Source: an uncultured Collinsella sp.
GTDB lineage: Bacteria; Actinomycetota; Coriobacteriia; Coriobacteriales; Coriobacteriaceae
Length of the DNA stretch: 53,546 bases
Assembly (NCBI GenBank): GCA_958438955.1
Contig: CAUBTS010000001.1
Span: 1 to 53,546, forward strand
Reading direction: 5' to 3'
Positions 32,951-41,846 of the stretch are shown here, one piece after another. Under the pieces are notes generated by a model. It made no database searches. It saw only the letters and a list, made by a program, of their open reading frames with translations, and was not told where the DNA came from. Both the position numbers and the translations under genes were made by a program. Positions within the stretch are counted from its first letter, which is position 1, and the number at the start of each line of letters is the position of its first letter.

Positions 32951-34255
32951 CTAATGGCGGGCGCGTATCTTCACCAAACGCACCATGGCGAGCGCAAAGC
33001 CCACGGCGGCCACAGCCATGAGTACGTAGAACACCGAGCGAAAGCCGAACAGGAACACATCCGGACGTCCTGCAACAAAACTGGTCACGGCCTCGCCCAT
33101 CGCAACGCTCATCTGCCCATACAGGATATGCGACGCCGCCGTAATGCCCACTGCCATACCCGCATAGCGTGCCAGGCTACCCAGACTGCCAGCAAAGCCG
33201 AGCGCTTCGCGCGGAGCCGAGCCCATGTACAGCGAGTTATTGGGGCTCTGGAAAATCGACGTACCGCACGACATAAACGCGACGCAGCACACGATCACAG
33301 GGATGGAAGAGCGCTCGTCAAGCGTGCTTACCGCAAAGAGACCGCACACGTACACGCCCAGGCCGACCGCCGTGGGACCCTCGCAGCCAACACGGTCCGA
33401 AACCGTTCCCGAAAGCGGGCCGATAAAGGCATTCACCATCGGCAACGCCAAAAAGAGCAATCCGGAAATGTCGGAACCAAAGCCGTGGGCGTCCTGAAAA
33501 TAGAACGGCAGGATAAACTCAGATGCGCCAATACCAACGAACACGATGAGCATGCAGGCGAGGTTAATGGTGAAGGCCGAATTTGCAAAGCAGCGACGAG
33601 CGGCATCGGCAAGGGACATGGGGCGCTCACCGGCCTCCGGCTTAACATGCGGCAGCGTGTAGAGCCCCACGATAAACGAGATAACGCCAATAGGCAGGTT
33701 GATGAGGAAGATACTCTCCCAGGGAAAGCTTGCCACCAGCATGCCACCGAGCACGGGGCCACACATCATGCCGAGGGCCACGAAGGTCGCAAGAATACCC
33801 ATGGCACGACCGCGCTCGCGAGCCGGAAACGACTCGGTGATGATACCCATGTTGTTGGCCATGGCCGCCGCGCAACCGACGCCCTGAACGATGCGTGCCA
33901 GAATAAGAACTTCGAGCGAGGCCGAAAGGCCGCAAAGCAGCGAACCGGCCGTAAAGACGATTACGCCCAGCTGGAATACGCCGACCTTGCCGCGCACGTC
34001 GCCCAGGCGGCCAAACGGCAGCATAGCCACGCACGTCGCAAGCAGATACACCGAGCTCACCAGCTGAATGCGATCGAGGCCCACGCCCAGCTCCTTTTGC
34101 ATCACGGGCAGCGCCACGGTCACGACGGTCGAATCCAGACACGACATAAACGTCATGATGAGCACGGTAAACAGAATCGCCCATTTGTTCTTGCCATGGG
34201 TGTCGCCCTCAAGGGCAATGCGCTCACGGCGCAGCTGCTCTGCGGTTTTCTCCAT
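32951..34255 (-). CDS. MFS transporter, DHA2 (EmrB/QacA-like) drug efflux family
   Basis: A 434-aa membrane protein with about 12-14 hydrophobic segments. The first segment has LDSTVVTVALPVMQKELG, the DHA2 motif D; LPFGRLGDVRGKVGVF is motif A, and RIVQGVGCAAAMANNMGII is motif B. GPVLGGMLVASFPWESIFLINLPIG is motif C with the EmrB-like extension. The substrate cannot be read from the sequence. The ATG at 34255 has AAAGGA 5 nt upstream. It stands alone between xpt and metY. Confidence 0.87.
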   Translation of the reverse strand: MEKTAEQLRRERIALEGDTHGKNKWAILFTVLIMTFMSCLDSTVVTVALPVMQKELGVGLDRIQLVSSVYLLATCVAMLPFGRLGDVRGKVGVFQLGVIVFTAGSLLCGLSASLEVLILARIVQGVGCAAAMANNMGIITESFPARERGRAMGILATFVALGMMCGPVLGGMLVASFPWESIFLINLPIGVISFIVGLYTLPHVKPEAGERPMSLADAARRCFANSAFTINLACMLIVFVGIGASEFILPFYFQDAHGFGSDISGLLFLALPMVNAFIGPLSGTVSDRVGCEGPTAVGLGVYVCGLFAVSTLDERSSIPVIVCCVAFMSCGTSIFQSPNNSLYMGSAPREALGFAGSLGSLARYAGMAVGITAASHILYGQMSVAMGEAVTSFVAGRPDVFLFGFRSVFYVLMAVAAVGFALAMVRLVKIRARH

Positions 34256-34281
34256 ATCCATCCTTTCGAGTGGCGCAACGC

Positions 34282-34328
34282 AAAAACGGGGCCCCAATCA
34301 CCTGCAAACAGTCGCGATTGGGGCCCCG
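34282..34328 (-). terminator. Terminator of metY
   Basis: A 13-bp GC-rich stem (CGGGGCCCCAATC, 34287-34299 and 34316-34328) then UUUUUG on the minus strand, 68 bp after the metY stop. Confidence 0.88.
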
Positions 34329-34395
34329 CCTACGGAATCGGAACGAAAGGTCACCGAAGCTTTCGCCAGCATCGGCGCCTTGTGCGAACGCTAGC

Positions 34396-35679
34396 CTAGC
34401 ACTGCTCGAGCGCCTGCTCAAGGTCGGCAATCAGATCGGCCGTGTCCTCGAGGCCGCACGACAGGCGTACCATGTCGGCGGAAATGCCACAGGCGATGAG
34501 CTCCTCATCGTTCATCTGGCGATGCGTAGCGTTAGCGGGATGCAGGCAGCAAGTGCGGGCGTCGGCCACATGCGTGGCGATCTGGGCGAGCTTGAGGCTC
34601 TTCATAAAAGTCTCGGCCGCCGCACGACCACCGTTAAAGCCAAAGCTCACGACACCGCAGGTGCCGTTGGGCATGTACTTCTGAGCCAGGTCATAGTACT
34701 TGTCGCCCTCCAGGCCCGGATAGCTCACGAAGCGCACCTTGGGATGGCTCTGCAGGAACTTGGCAACGGCCAGGCCGTTCTCGCAATGACGCGGCATGCG
34801 CACATGCAGGCTCTCGAGCGAGCTATTCAGGAAGAACGCCGCCTGCGGGTTCTGCATGGGGCCAAGATCGCGCATGAGCTGCGCGGTGGCCTTGGTGATG
34901 AAGGCGCCCTCGCGACCGAACTTCTCGGCATACGTCACGCCGTGGTAGCTCTCGTCGGGCGTAGTGAGACCCGGGAACTTGTCCGCATGAGCCATCCAGT
35001 CAAACTGGCCGTGGTCGACGATCACGCCGCCCAGGTAGGCAGCATGTCCATCCATGTACTTGGTGGTGGAGTGCGTAACGATGTCGGCGCCCCACTCAAA
35101 GGGACGGCACATCACGGGCGTCGGGAAGGTGTTGTCGACCATCAGCGGCACGCCGTGGTCATGCGCGGCCTTGGCAAAGCGCTCAATATCGAGCACGGCA
35201 AGGGCAGGGTTGGCAATCGTCTCGCCAAAGACGAGCTTGGTATTGGGCTCAAAGGCTGCCTCGAGCTCCTCGTCGGTGCAGTCGGGGGCAACGAACGTGC
35301 AGGTCAGACCCATGCGCTCCATGGTATGGGCGAGCAGGTTGTAGGTACCGCCGTAGATAGCAGAGCTCGCGACCACGTGATCGCCGGCACCGGCCACGTT
35401 AAAGATCGCGAGGAAATTCGCCGCCATGCCCGAGCTCGTGAGCATCGCGGCAGTGCCGCCCTCCATCTCGCAGATCTTGGCGGCAACCAGGTCGCACGTG
35501 GGGTTCTGCAGACGGCTATAGAAGTAGCCCGACTCCTCCAGGTCGAATAGCTTGCCCATGTGCTCGGACGTGTCGTACTTCCACGTGGTTGACTGGTAGA
35601 TGGGCACCTGACGCGGCTCTGCATCACCCGGGCGATAACCGCCCTGAACACACGTCGTACCGATGGTCTGCTCGCTCAT
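34396..35679 (-). CDS. metY: O-acetylhomoserine sulfhydrylase MetY (Cys/Met metabolism PLP enzyme)
   Basis: A 427-aa PLP enzyme. QVPIYQSTTWKYDTSEH near residue 24, SRLQNPTCDLVAAKICEMEGG near 55 and the PLP lysine in ADIVTHSTTKYMDGH near 205 place it in the MetY/MetB/MetC group. Its length (>420 aa) and GGVIVDHGQFDW insertion favour O-acetylhomoserine (thiol)-lyase over cystathionine enzymes (~380 aa). It makes homocysteine from O-acetylhomoserine and sulfide. No SAM riboswitch was found in the 86 bp upstream that I read for one. Single-gene unit. Confidence 0.9.
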   Translation of the reverse strand: MSEQTIGTTCVQGGYRPGDAEPRQVPIYQSTTWKYDTSEHMGKLFDLEESGYFYSRLQNPTCDLVAAKICEMEGGTAAMLTSSGMAANFLAIFNVAGAGDHVVASSAIYGGTYNLLAHTMERMGLTCTFVAPDCTDEELEAAFEPNTKLVFGETIANPALAVLDIERFAKAAHDHGVPLMVDNTFPTPVMCRPFEWGADIVTHSTTKYMDGHAAYLGGVIVDHGQFDWMAHADKFPGLTTPDESYHGVTYAEKFGREGAFITKATAQLMRDLGPMQNPQAAFFLNSSLESLHVRMPRHCENGLAVAKFLQSHPKVRFVSYPGLEGDKYYDLAQKYMPNGTCGVVSFGFNGGRAAAETFMKSLKLAQIATHVADARTCCLHPANATHRQMNDEELIACGISADMVRLSCGLEDTADLIADLEQALEQC

Positions 35680-35910
35680 ATCTAGCTCCCTTGCCTGGGT
35701 TTTAGTTTTATTCGGTTCACGATACCGCTACCCTGCACCCCTCTCAACCCATCCCCAAGGTAGGTTATGGGACAAATTGATCAGGGGTATTTATCTCAAG
35801 CCTTAGGCATTTGCTCTATAGATAAAAATGAGGCATACATGAAGCTCTCGATGACTACATGCATCGGCACGGGTACCATAAGCGGGTACACCGTGACCAA
35901 GGAGACAACG

Positions 35911-36357
35911 ATGAAGCAAATCGATACGGCCCAGCTTGACATCACCGCCTGTCAGGCTCAAGCTGCCGAGTACCACGCCCGTGGCTTTAACTGCGCCCAG
36001 GCCGTCGCCTGCACGCTCGCGCCCGCCGTCGGGCTCGACCCCCAGGTCGCCTTTACCCTCACCGAGGGCTTTGGCGCCGGCATGGGCGGCATGACCGAAA
36101 CTTGCGGCGCCATCTCGGGCGCCGTGGCCATCATGGGCTTTGTAATGAGTGACGGCATGGAAAACCCTAAGACCAAGGGCCAGACCTACAAGCTGTCGCG
36201 CGAAATCGCCAAGCGTTTTGGCGAGAAGAACACGACGACCGTCTGCGGCACGCTCAAGGGCATCGGATCGGATAAAGGCCCGCTCCGCAGCTGTCCCGGC
36301 TGCATCGACGATGCCGTCGAGATCGCCTGCGATGTGCTAAAGCAGCTCGCCGAGTAA
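35911..36357 (+). CDS. C_GCAxxG_C_C family redox protein
   Basis: A 148-aa protein of the C_GCAxxG_C_C family. Cysteine motifs: GFNCAQAVACTLAP near residue 26, TETCGAISGAVAIMGF near 69, TVCGTLKGIG near 113 and LRSCPGCIDDAVEIA near 127. Such proteins are common in anaerobes and probably bind a metal or FeS centre; their function is unknown. I start at ATG 35911, with AAGGAG 8 nt upstream; a longer reading to 35767 has no supporting site. The 231 bp upstream, shared with metY, hold AT-rich promoter-like sequence. Confidence 0.85.
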   Translation: MKQIDTAQLDITACQAQAAEYHARGFNCAQAVACTLAPAVGLDPQVAFTLTEGFGAGMGGMTETCGAISGAVAIMGFVMSDGMENPKTKGQTYKLSREIAKRFGEKNTTTVCGTLKGIGSDKGPLRSCPGCIDDAVEIACDVLKQLAE

Positions 36358-36370
36358 ACGGCAGCAACAT

Positions 36371-36420
36371 AAAACGACGGCCGGCGCGCTTGGGATCCCT
36401 CCAAAAGCACGCCGGCCGTC
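36371..36420 (-). terminator. Terminator of yigZ
   Basis: 11-bp stem (GACGGCCGGCG, 36376-36386 and 36410-36420), then UUUUAUG on the minus strand, right after the yigZ stop. On the plus strand it may also stop the preceding gene. Confidence 0.8.
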
Positions 36421-36424
36421 GCCG

Positions 36425-37063
36425 TTAGAACTCGTCAAATTCGGAAGCGCCGACCTCAATCTCCTCGCGCCCCGCCATAAGCTCGCGCATCTTAGCGCAA
36501 AACGGCTCCTGCTCCCCCGCCTTAAACACCAAATGAAGTGTCACGGCATCCGCGTAATCGGTATCAGAAACCTTGGCACCCGAATCCTGCGCCAAACGAA
36601 GCACCTGCTCATACTGCGGATAGGCCACATGCACGCCAACCGGCACGACGCTTGTCATCTCAACGATCTGCCCGGCCTCCCGAGCCGCGGCCACCGCCGC
36701 CTGCGTCGCCGCGGTATAGGCGCGTACCAAGCCACCGGGCCCTAACAGCGTTCCGCCAAAATAGCGCGTCACCACGCAGCAAACATTTTTGAGCCCCGCA
36801 CCGCGCAGCACCTCGAGCGTCGGCATGCCGCTCGTGCGGCTCGGCTCGCCGTCATCGCTCTGGCGCTCGCGCCCATCGACCAAAATCCAAGCGGGGACAT
36901 TGTGCCGAGCGTCGTAATGACGCTTGCGAACCATCTCGATAAAGGCATTCGCCTCATCCTCGGACTCAATATGGACCAGCTGGGCAATAAACCGGCTCTT
37001 GCGGTCCACAAACTCACCCGAAGCCTCAATATTCGATTGCAGAGTAAAATAGCTGTCCAACAA
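36425..37063 (-). CDS. yigZ: YigZ/IMPACT family protein
   Basis: A 212-aa protein with the IMPACT N-terminal domain: EFVDRKSRFIAQLVHIESE near residue 17, ARHNVPAWILVD near 52, DDGEPSRTSGMPTLEVLRG near 70-88, YFGGTLLGPGGLVRAYTAA near 102. A DUF1949-like C-terminal domain follows. Its role may be RNA or translation related and is not established. The start is TTG: two adjacent TTG codons (37063, 37060) follow AGAGG, and no ATG fits the conserved N-terminus. Confidence 0.85.
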   Translation of the reverse strand: MLDSYFTLQSNIEASGEFVDRKSRFIAQLVHIESEDEANAFIEMVRKRHYDARHNVPAWILVDGRERQSDDGEPSRTSGMPTLEVLRGAGLKNVCCVVTRYFGGTLLGPGGLVRAYTAATQAAVAAAREAGQIVEMTSVVPVGVHVAYPQYEQVLRLAQDSGAKVSDTDYADAVTLHLVFKAGEQEPFCAKMRELMAGREEIEVGASEFDEF

Positions 37064-37218
37064 AGCCTCTCAACAACAAGCAAAGCAACAAACAGCCTCA
37101 ATAATACGGCAAAGCCCGTACCGATAACCCAAGTAAATAGAACAACGACGCCAATGACCAGGCAAAAACAGCGAGATGCCAAGAACGGAACCGCCGATGA
37201 TTCCGCCAACGAAAGCGA

Positions 37219-37317
37219 GAACCCGTCAGCGCGAGCAAGGTGCCTTGAAAGACGAGGGCATTGACCTTATGGTCATGCCCGAAGGCTTGAAAGGCAGATT
37301 GCCGCGCTGACGGGTTC
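37219..37317. repeat. Two-tier structured element, copy 3
   Basis: 15-bp perfect outer arms (GAACCCGTCAGCGCG, 37219-37233 and 37303-37317) enclose inner strands matching the copies at 20343 and 21649 (GCC-TTGAAAGACGAG on one side, GAAGGCTTGAAAGGC on the other). The inner hairpin is GGGCAT-GACC / GGTC-ATGCCC. It lies 17 bp after RNase P RNA. The rest of the 270 bp between yigZ and rnpB holds nothing I can name. Confidence 0.8.
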
Positions 37318-37333
37318 GCAGCGTCAACAAAGT

Positions 37334-37697
37334 TGCTGAGTGGGCCTATAAGCCGGGTTCTGTCGTGAACGGTCATTTATCTTGTCTGCACGTTACCGTG
37401 CAGCTCCACGCACGCTACCCGAACGCGGACCGGGCCGGTCCATAGCGTTCCTATTCGCGCTTGCTCCGGATGGGGCTTGCCAAGCCGCCGTGTTGCCACG
37501 ACGCTGGTGGTCTCTTACACCACCGTTTCAGCTTTTCCCTTTACGCCTTGCGGCGCAGGTGGGAGTCTTCTTTTCTGCGGCGCTTTCCGTCGGATCACTC
37601 CGCCCGGCCGTTAGCCGGCATCCCGCCCTCTGGAGCCCGGACTTTCCTCACGCGTACTGCAAGCAGCACATCGCGCGACCGTCTGGCCCACTCAGCA
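37334..37697 (-). ncRNA. rnpB: RNase P RNA (class A)
   Basis: About 364 nt on the minus strand. P1 pairs CTGAGTGGGCC at the 5' end (37685-37695) with GGCCCACTCAG near the 3' end. Universal signatures are present: GAGGAAAGTCCGGGCTCC near the 5' end, the CCGGCTAACGGCCGG stem, AAGGGAAAAGCTGAAACGG, and the 3' ACAGAACCCGGCTTATAGG. Exact ends are approximate. It is the catalytic RNA for tRNA 5' processing. Confidence 0.95.
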
Positions 37698-37704
37698 GTG
37701 CAAG

Positions 37705-37731
37705 AGTGTAGCACACCGTTGCCGCAGGCAA
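37705..37731 (-). promoter_or_regulatory. Putative rnpB promoter
   Basis: TACACT (37705-37710) with TTGCCT (37726-37731) 15 bp upstream, 7-8 bp before the expected RNase P RNA 5' end. The spacer is shorter than ideal. Confidence 0.45.
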
Positions 37732-37784
37732 TGGCACAACACAAGCGTTCGACACGATAAACCAAGAACCACGATATACAGTAC

Positions 37785-37900
37785 AATAGGGTCGTCGATG
37801 GGCAACGTCGTCAGTCGAGACGCGACCGCGCTCCGCACCCCTCCGTCTACTCGGTGCGTTCCCGCCTCCTCCCCGAGGCGGGATGTCGGCATTTTTTATG
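37785..37900 (+). other. Possible small RNA between rnpB and rpsA
   Basis: On the plus strand TACAAT near 37782 is followed by GTC-rich sequence with three possible hairpins, the last being CCCGCCTC/GAGGCGGG, and then ATTTTTT at 37892-37898. No coding frame is convincing on either strand. A short independent transcript would fit; the promoter -35 is not clear. Confidence 0.25.
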
Positions 37901-37961
37901 CATCGACAACTAAATAACGTGTGGACAGCCCGGCAGCATTGCGCATCTCGGCGCCAAATGC

Positions 37962-37995
37962 AAAAAGGGACCCGTCCATTGCGGACGGATCCCTT
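37962..37995 (-). terminator. Terminator of the S1 gene
   Basis: 13-bp stem with one mismatch (37965-37977 and 37983-37995, AAGGGA-CCGTCC), then UUUUUG on the minus strand, 24 bp after the S1 stop. Confidence 0.85.
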
Positions 37996-38019
37996 AAAAC
38001 AAGTGATCGTCAAACCGAT

Positions 38020-39186
38020 TTACTCGGCGTCGGTCTCCTCGTCTTTCTTCTCGGAAGGCAGCGGGGTAACCTCGATCTCGACGCCCAGAGTCTCAGCAGC
38101 AGACTTCATGGACAGGGAGATACGACGACGGTCGAGGTCGATCTCCATGACTTTGACCTGAACCTTGTCGCCCACGTGGGTGACCTGAGAAGGCTGATCG
38201 ACGTGCTTGTTGGCCATCTCGGAGATGTGCACCAGACCCTCGATGCCCTCGCCCAGGTCGACGAAAGCGCCGAACGGGACAAGCTTGGTCACAGTGCCCT
38301 CGACGATAGCGCCGACGGGGTACTTCTTGACCAGTGTGCGCCACGGATCCTCGGTGGTCTGCTTGAGACCAAGGGAGATGCGCTCGCGGTTGAGATCGAC
38401 GTCGAGAACCTCGACCTCGACCTCCTGGCCGACCTTGACAACCTCGGAAGGATGGTTGACGTGGTTCCAAGAGAGCTCGGAGATGTGGATGAGGCCGTCG
38501 ATACCGCCGAGGTCGACGAAGGCGCCGAAGTCGACGATGGAGGAAACGGTGCCCTGGAGACGCATGCCAGACTTGAGCTTGGACAGGATCTCGGAGCGCT
38601 CGGCCTTACGGGACTCCTCGAGCACGACGCGACGGGAGAGGACGACGTTGTTGCGGTTACGGTCCATCTCGATGACGCGAGCCTCGATGCGGGTGCCCAT
38701 GTAGGAGGTGAGGTCCTTGACACGACGGAGGTCGACGAGGGAAGCGGGCAGGAAGCCACGCAGGCCGATGTCGAGGATCAGGCCGCCCTTGACAACCTCG
38801 ATAACCTCGCCCTCGACGTTCTCGCCGGAGTTGAACTTCTCCTCGATGCGGTTCCAAGCACGCTCGTACTCGGCACGCTTCTTGGACAGGACCAGACGAC
38901 CGTCCTTGTCCTCCTTCTGGAGAACCAGAGCCTCGATGGGATCACCGAGTGCAACGATGTCTGCAGGGTTAGCGTCCTTGCGGATGGACAGCTCGCGGAC
39001 CGGGATAACGCCCTCGGACTTGAATCCGATGTCAACGAGCACCTCGTCATGCTCGATCTTAACGACAGTGCCGTTAACGAGATCGCCCTCATCAAAGTCG
39101 GTAATCGTACCGTCGATGAGGTTGTTCATCTCCTCCTCGTTGACATCGTCAAGAGAGAAAATGGACGAGTTCTGAATCTCACTCAA
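38020..39186 (-). CDS. rpsA: 30S ribosomal protein S1
   Basis: A 388-aa protein with four S1 RNA-binding repeats at about residues 33-105, 120-187, 205-274 and 290-360; the last two carry the classic VDFGAFVDLGG and VPFGAFVDLGEGIEGLVHISE. This four-repeat form is usual in Actinobacteria, against six in E. coli. The acidic C-terminal tail ends SEKKDEETDAE. It recruits mRNA to the 30S subunit. The 314-bp gap upstream holds a possible promoter (TTGAAA at 39341-39346 and TAACCT at 39318-39323, 17 bp apart) and no other gene. Confidence 0.93.
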   Translation of the reverse strand: MSEIQNSSIFSLDDVNEEEMNNLIDGTITDFDEGDLVNGTVVKIEHDEVLVDIGFKSEGVIPVRELSIRKDANPADIVALGDPIEALVLQKEDKDGRLVLSKKRAEYERAWNRIEEKFNSGENVEGEVIEVVKGGLILDIGLRGFLPASLVDLRRVKDLTSYMGTRIEARVIEMDRNRNNVVLSRRVVLEESRKAERSEILSKLKSGMRLQGTVSSIVDFGAFVDLGGIDGLIHISELSWNHVNHPSEVVKVGQEVEVEVLDVDLNRERISLGLKQTTEDPWRTLVKKYPVGAIVEGTVTKLVPFGAFVDLGEGIEGLVHISEMANKHVDQPSQVTHVGDKVQVKVMEIDLDRRRISLSMKSAAETLGVEIEVTPLPSEKKDEETDAE

Positions 39187-39500
39187 AGGTGGACCCCTTT
39201 CGAACTACGGGGCCCCGATTGCTAGGACCTACAGAAGGGTGCGACAAGCACACAACGTTTAGGAACACTCGGGAGCCGACAGATACTAATGTGACGCTTA
39301 TGCAATCACGTTCGTATAGGTTACGGGGAAATCATTTCGATTTCAAGCGTGAACTGCGATTTTTTACTCGTATGGAGACTTTTTCGCAATCTTGTGGACG
39401 ACCGTCTCCATAAGTTGACGATAGGCAGTTAGGCATACGGCTTTGGGGTAAAGTATCCGGAGCAACGATTCTGGAACGATTTATCGAGAAAGGTGCCCGC

Positions 39501-40259
39501 GTGCTCAAAGCAGTCGTTTTCGATATGGACGAGACGCTTCTTAGCATCAACCTCAACGCGTTCATCCTTCGATATTTTAAGGATGTCTCTTCGATGCTCG
39601 CGGATATCGGTCGCCGCAGCCGCGGTGGCACGATGGCGCGCCTCGGCACCATCCTGGTCGACCTCAACGCCAATCGCCGAAGCGGCACGGATAACCGCAC
39701 CAATCTTGAGTTTTACCGCACCGAGGTTGAGCGCAGGTGCGGCATCTGCCTCTCCGATCCCCTCATCTACGAAGCGTTTACCTACTACGAACGCGAAGTG
39801 CTTCCGTACAAGAATGACGATGTCATCAACGCCCGCGCCATGCCAGGCGCACACGCCGCGCTTCAGGCCGTACAGGACGCAGGGCTGCGTTGCGCGCTCT
39901 TTACCAACCCCAGCTTTCCGCAAGGGGCCATCGAGTGTCGCATGGGTTGGGGCGACTTGGCCGACGCCCCCTTTGAGCTCGTCACGCATATGGGAAACGC
40001 CACCCGCTGCAAGCCCGATGCCGCCTACTATCTCGAGCAGCTTCAGGTGATGGGGCTCGAACCACACGAAGTCCTTATGGTGGGCAACGACCCCAAGCGC
40101 GACTTCCCCAGCCCCGCCTGCGGCATTCAGACTGCCTATGTTGGACAGGGAAAACCCGGCCGAGCCACCTGGCACGGAACCATGGAAGACTTCGCCCGCG
40201 ACTTTAACGCCGTAGTCGAAGCCTTCTACGAGCACCAAGTAGCCGACGAACTGTCCTAA
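39501..40259 (+). CDS. HAD-superfamily hydrolase
   Basis: A 252-aa HAD phosphatase. Motif I is VVFDMDETLLS (nucleophile Asp near residue 8), motif II LFTNPSF near 135, the lysine is in TRCKPDAAYY near 170 and motif IV is MVGNDPKRDF near 193. An all-alpha cap lies between motifs I and II. The substrate is unknown. It starts with GTG, preceded by AGAAAGG. It converges on the cysteine desulfidase gene, and the two coding regions overlap by 4 nt at their stops. Confidence 0.88.
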   Translation: MLKAVVFDMDETLLSINLNAFILRYFKDVSSMLADIGRRSRGGTMARLGTILVDLNANRRSGTDNRTNLEFYRTEVERRCGICLSDPLIYEAFTYYEREVLPYKNDDVINARAMPGAHAALQAVQDAGLRCALFTNPSFPQGAIECRMGWGDLADAPFELVTHMGNATRCKPDAAYYLEQLQVMGLEPHEVLMVGNDPKRDFPSPACGIQTAYVGQGKPGRATWHGTMEDFARDFNAVVEAFYEHQVADELS

Positions 40260-41575
40260 CAGACCTGGGTTTTGCCGATCATGATGTTGAGGATCTCGAC
40301 ATCGGTATCTTTCATACCTACACGGCCCACGTAGCCCATGCTGGCGATTGTCTGCTCGACGGTATCCTGGATCAGGCCCTCACCGGCGCGGAAGCCGCGA
40401 CCCTGCATGGCCATATCGTGACCCAGAATCGCCGCATCAACGGCAGCGGAAATCTTGGCGGCACAGCTTGCCTTGGCGCCATCGCACACGATGCCGCCCA
40501 CGTTACCGAGTGTGTTCGAAACCGTCGCGCCAATCTGCTCGCGCGTGCCACCGCACAGCCAGGTAATCGCAGCGCCGGCGCCACACGCGGCGCAAATAGC
40601 ACCGCAAAACGCCGAGAGCGCACCAATATAGCTCTTGATATGCACAGCGATAAGATCGGACAGCATCACGGCGCGCACCAGGCGATCTTGGTCGCAGCGA
40701 AGGTATTCGGCATATTCCATAACGGGCAGTGCGCAGGTAATACCCTGATTGCCCGAACCGCACACAATGGCGACCGGCAGCGCACAGCCGTTCATGCGGG
40801 CGTCGGACCCGGCGGCTGCACGGGCACGGGCACGACAGGCGACGTCATCGGCACGAGCGCCCAGCAGCGTGCGGCCAACCTCGGCACCCCAAGCGTGCGC
40901 CAGGCCCTCGGCGCTGATCGCGCCGTTCAGCTCAATCTGACGCTCAACGGCAGCGCGGGCACCATCGATGTCGCCGTCCTCGATAAAGTCGATGATGGAC
41001 TCAATCGACATGGGCGTGTCAGCGCTATCTGCCGCACGCTCGGCCACAACGCGCTCGGCGCAGGCGGCACACTCCCCCGCCGACTTGCCGCATACCGGAA
41101 TACCGTCGAGCGTATGGCACGTGACATTGGTGTGGTGGTCGGTAATCTCGACGACTGCGGTATGGCCCCCGGCTGTGGCAGTCACCTTGATGTAGAGGTT
41201 GGGCACACCCTCGACAAGCGACACATCGCAGTAACCGGCATCGGCGAGGAGCTCGGCCACGCGAGCACGGTCCTCATCGTTAACGCTCTCGAGCACCTCG
41301 AGCGCGCTCTTGGCGTCGCCGCCCACGGCACCCAGCACGGCTGCCGCTTCAATACCGTGCATACCGCCCGAGTTGGGCACGGTCACGCTCTTAACGTTCT
41401 TGATGATGTTGCCCGAGCAGGCGACATCCATATGATCGGGTTCGCAACCGAGCGTCTGGCTCGCCAGCGCCGCTGCATAGGCAACGGCAATAGGCTCGGT
41501 GCAGCCGAGCGCACAGACAAGCTCGCGGTTCAAAACATCGCAAAACGCGGTATCACGAAGGGAATCGTCAGACAT
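40256..41575 (-). CDS. L-cysteine desulfidase (CyuA/UPF0597 family)
   Basis: A 439-aa protein of the CyuA/YhaM family, related to serine dehydratase alpha chains. Seen: LVCALGCTEPIAVAYAAALA near residue 19, CSGNIIKNVKSVTVPNSGG near 53, IVCGSGNQGITCALPV near 270, and a Cys/Gly-rich stretch CGAICAACGAGAAITWLCGG near 325, fitting a 4Fe-4S cluster. It splits L-cysteine to pyruvate, ammonia and sulfide. A deaminase acting on another amino acid is possible. It stands alone, divergent from rpiB across a 271-bp gap containing the palindrome AACCATGGTT. Confidence 0.85.
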   Translation of the reverse strand: MSDDSLRDTAFCDVLNRELVCALGCTEPIAVAYAAALASQTLGCEPDHMDVACSGNIIKNVKSVTVPNSGGMHGIEAAAVLGAVGGDAKSALEVLESVNDEDRARVAELLADAGYCDVSLVEGVPNLYIKVTATAGGHTAVVEITDHHTNVTCHTLDGIPVCGKSAGECAACAERVVAERAADSADTPMSIESIIDFIEDGDIDGARAAVERQIELNGAISAEGLAHAWGAEVGRTLLGARADDVACRARARAAAGSDARMNGCALPVAIVCGSGNQGITCALPVMEYAEYLRCDQDRLVRAVMLSDLIAVHIKSYIGALSAFCGAICAACGAGAAITWLCGGTREQIGATVSNTLGNVGGIVCDGAKASCAAKISAAVDAAILGHDMAMQGRGFRAGEGLIQDTVEQTIASMGYVGRVGMKDTDVEILNIMIGKTQVC

Positions 41576-41846
41576 AGGTATCTCCTACTTGTATAACGGG
41601 CTGGACTCTCAAGAACAGTTAGCTCTTTTATTTGATAACAATGCATCAAAAACCGCAACCATGGTTCCGACGGACGGCGTTCAAGCGCAATCTGACGGCA
41701 TTCATTCATGCGAAGCCGGTCTTGTCGCATGCTAAAGCGTTTGACCAAAAAACGCCCGAGCGTTTACGCAAAAGTCGCGCTATCATGCAGTCGAACGCGG
41801 TAAAACCTTTAGCAATCTCGCCGCACAGACCAGAGAGGAACCATCC

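Noticed and set aside
35680..35766. A SAM riboswitch upstream of metY
   Set aside because: The short upstream region lacks the conserved SAM-I cores and a terminator switch.
37098..37376. A 92-codon minus-strand frame overlapping the rnpB 3' end and structured element copy 3
   Set aside because: No ribosome site or recognisable domain, and it lies over a structured RNA.
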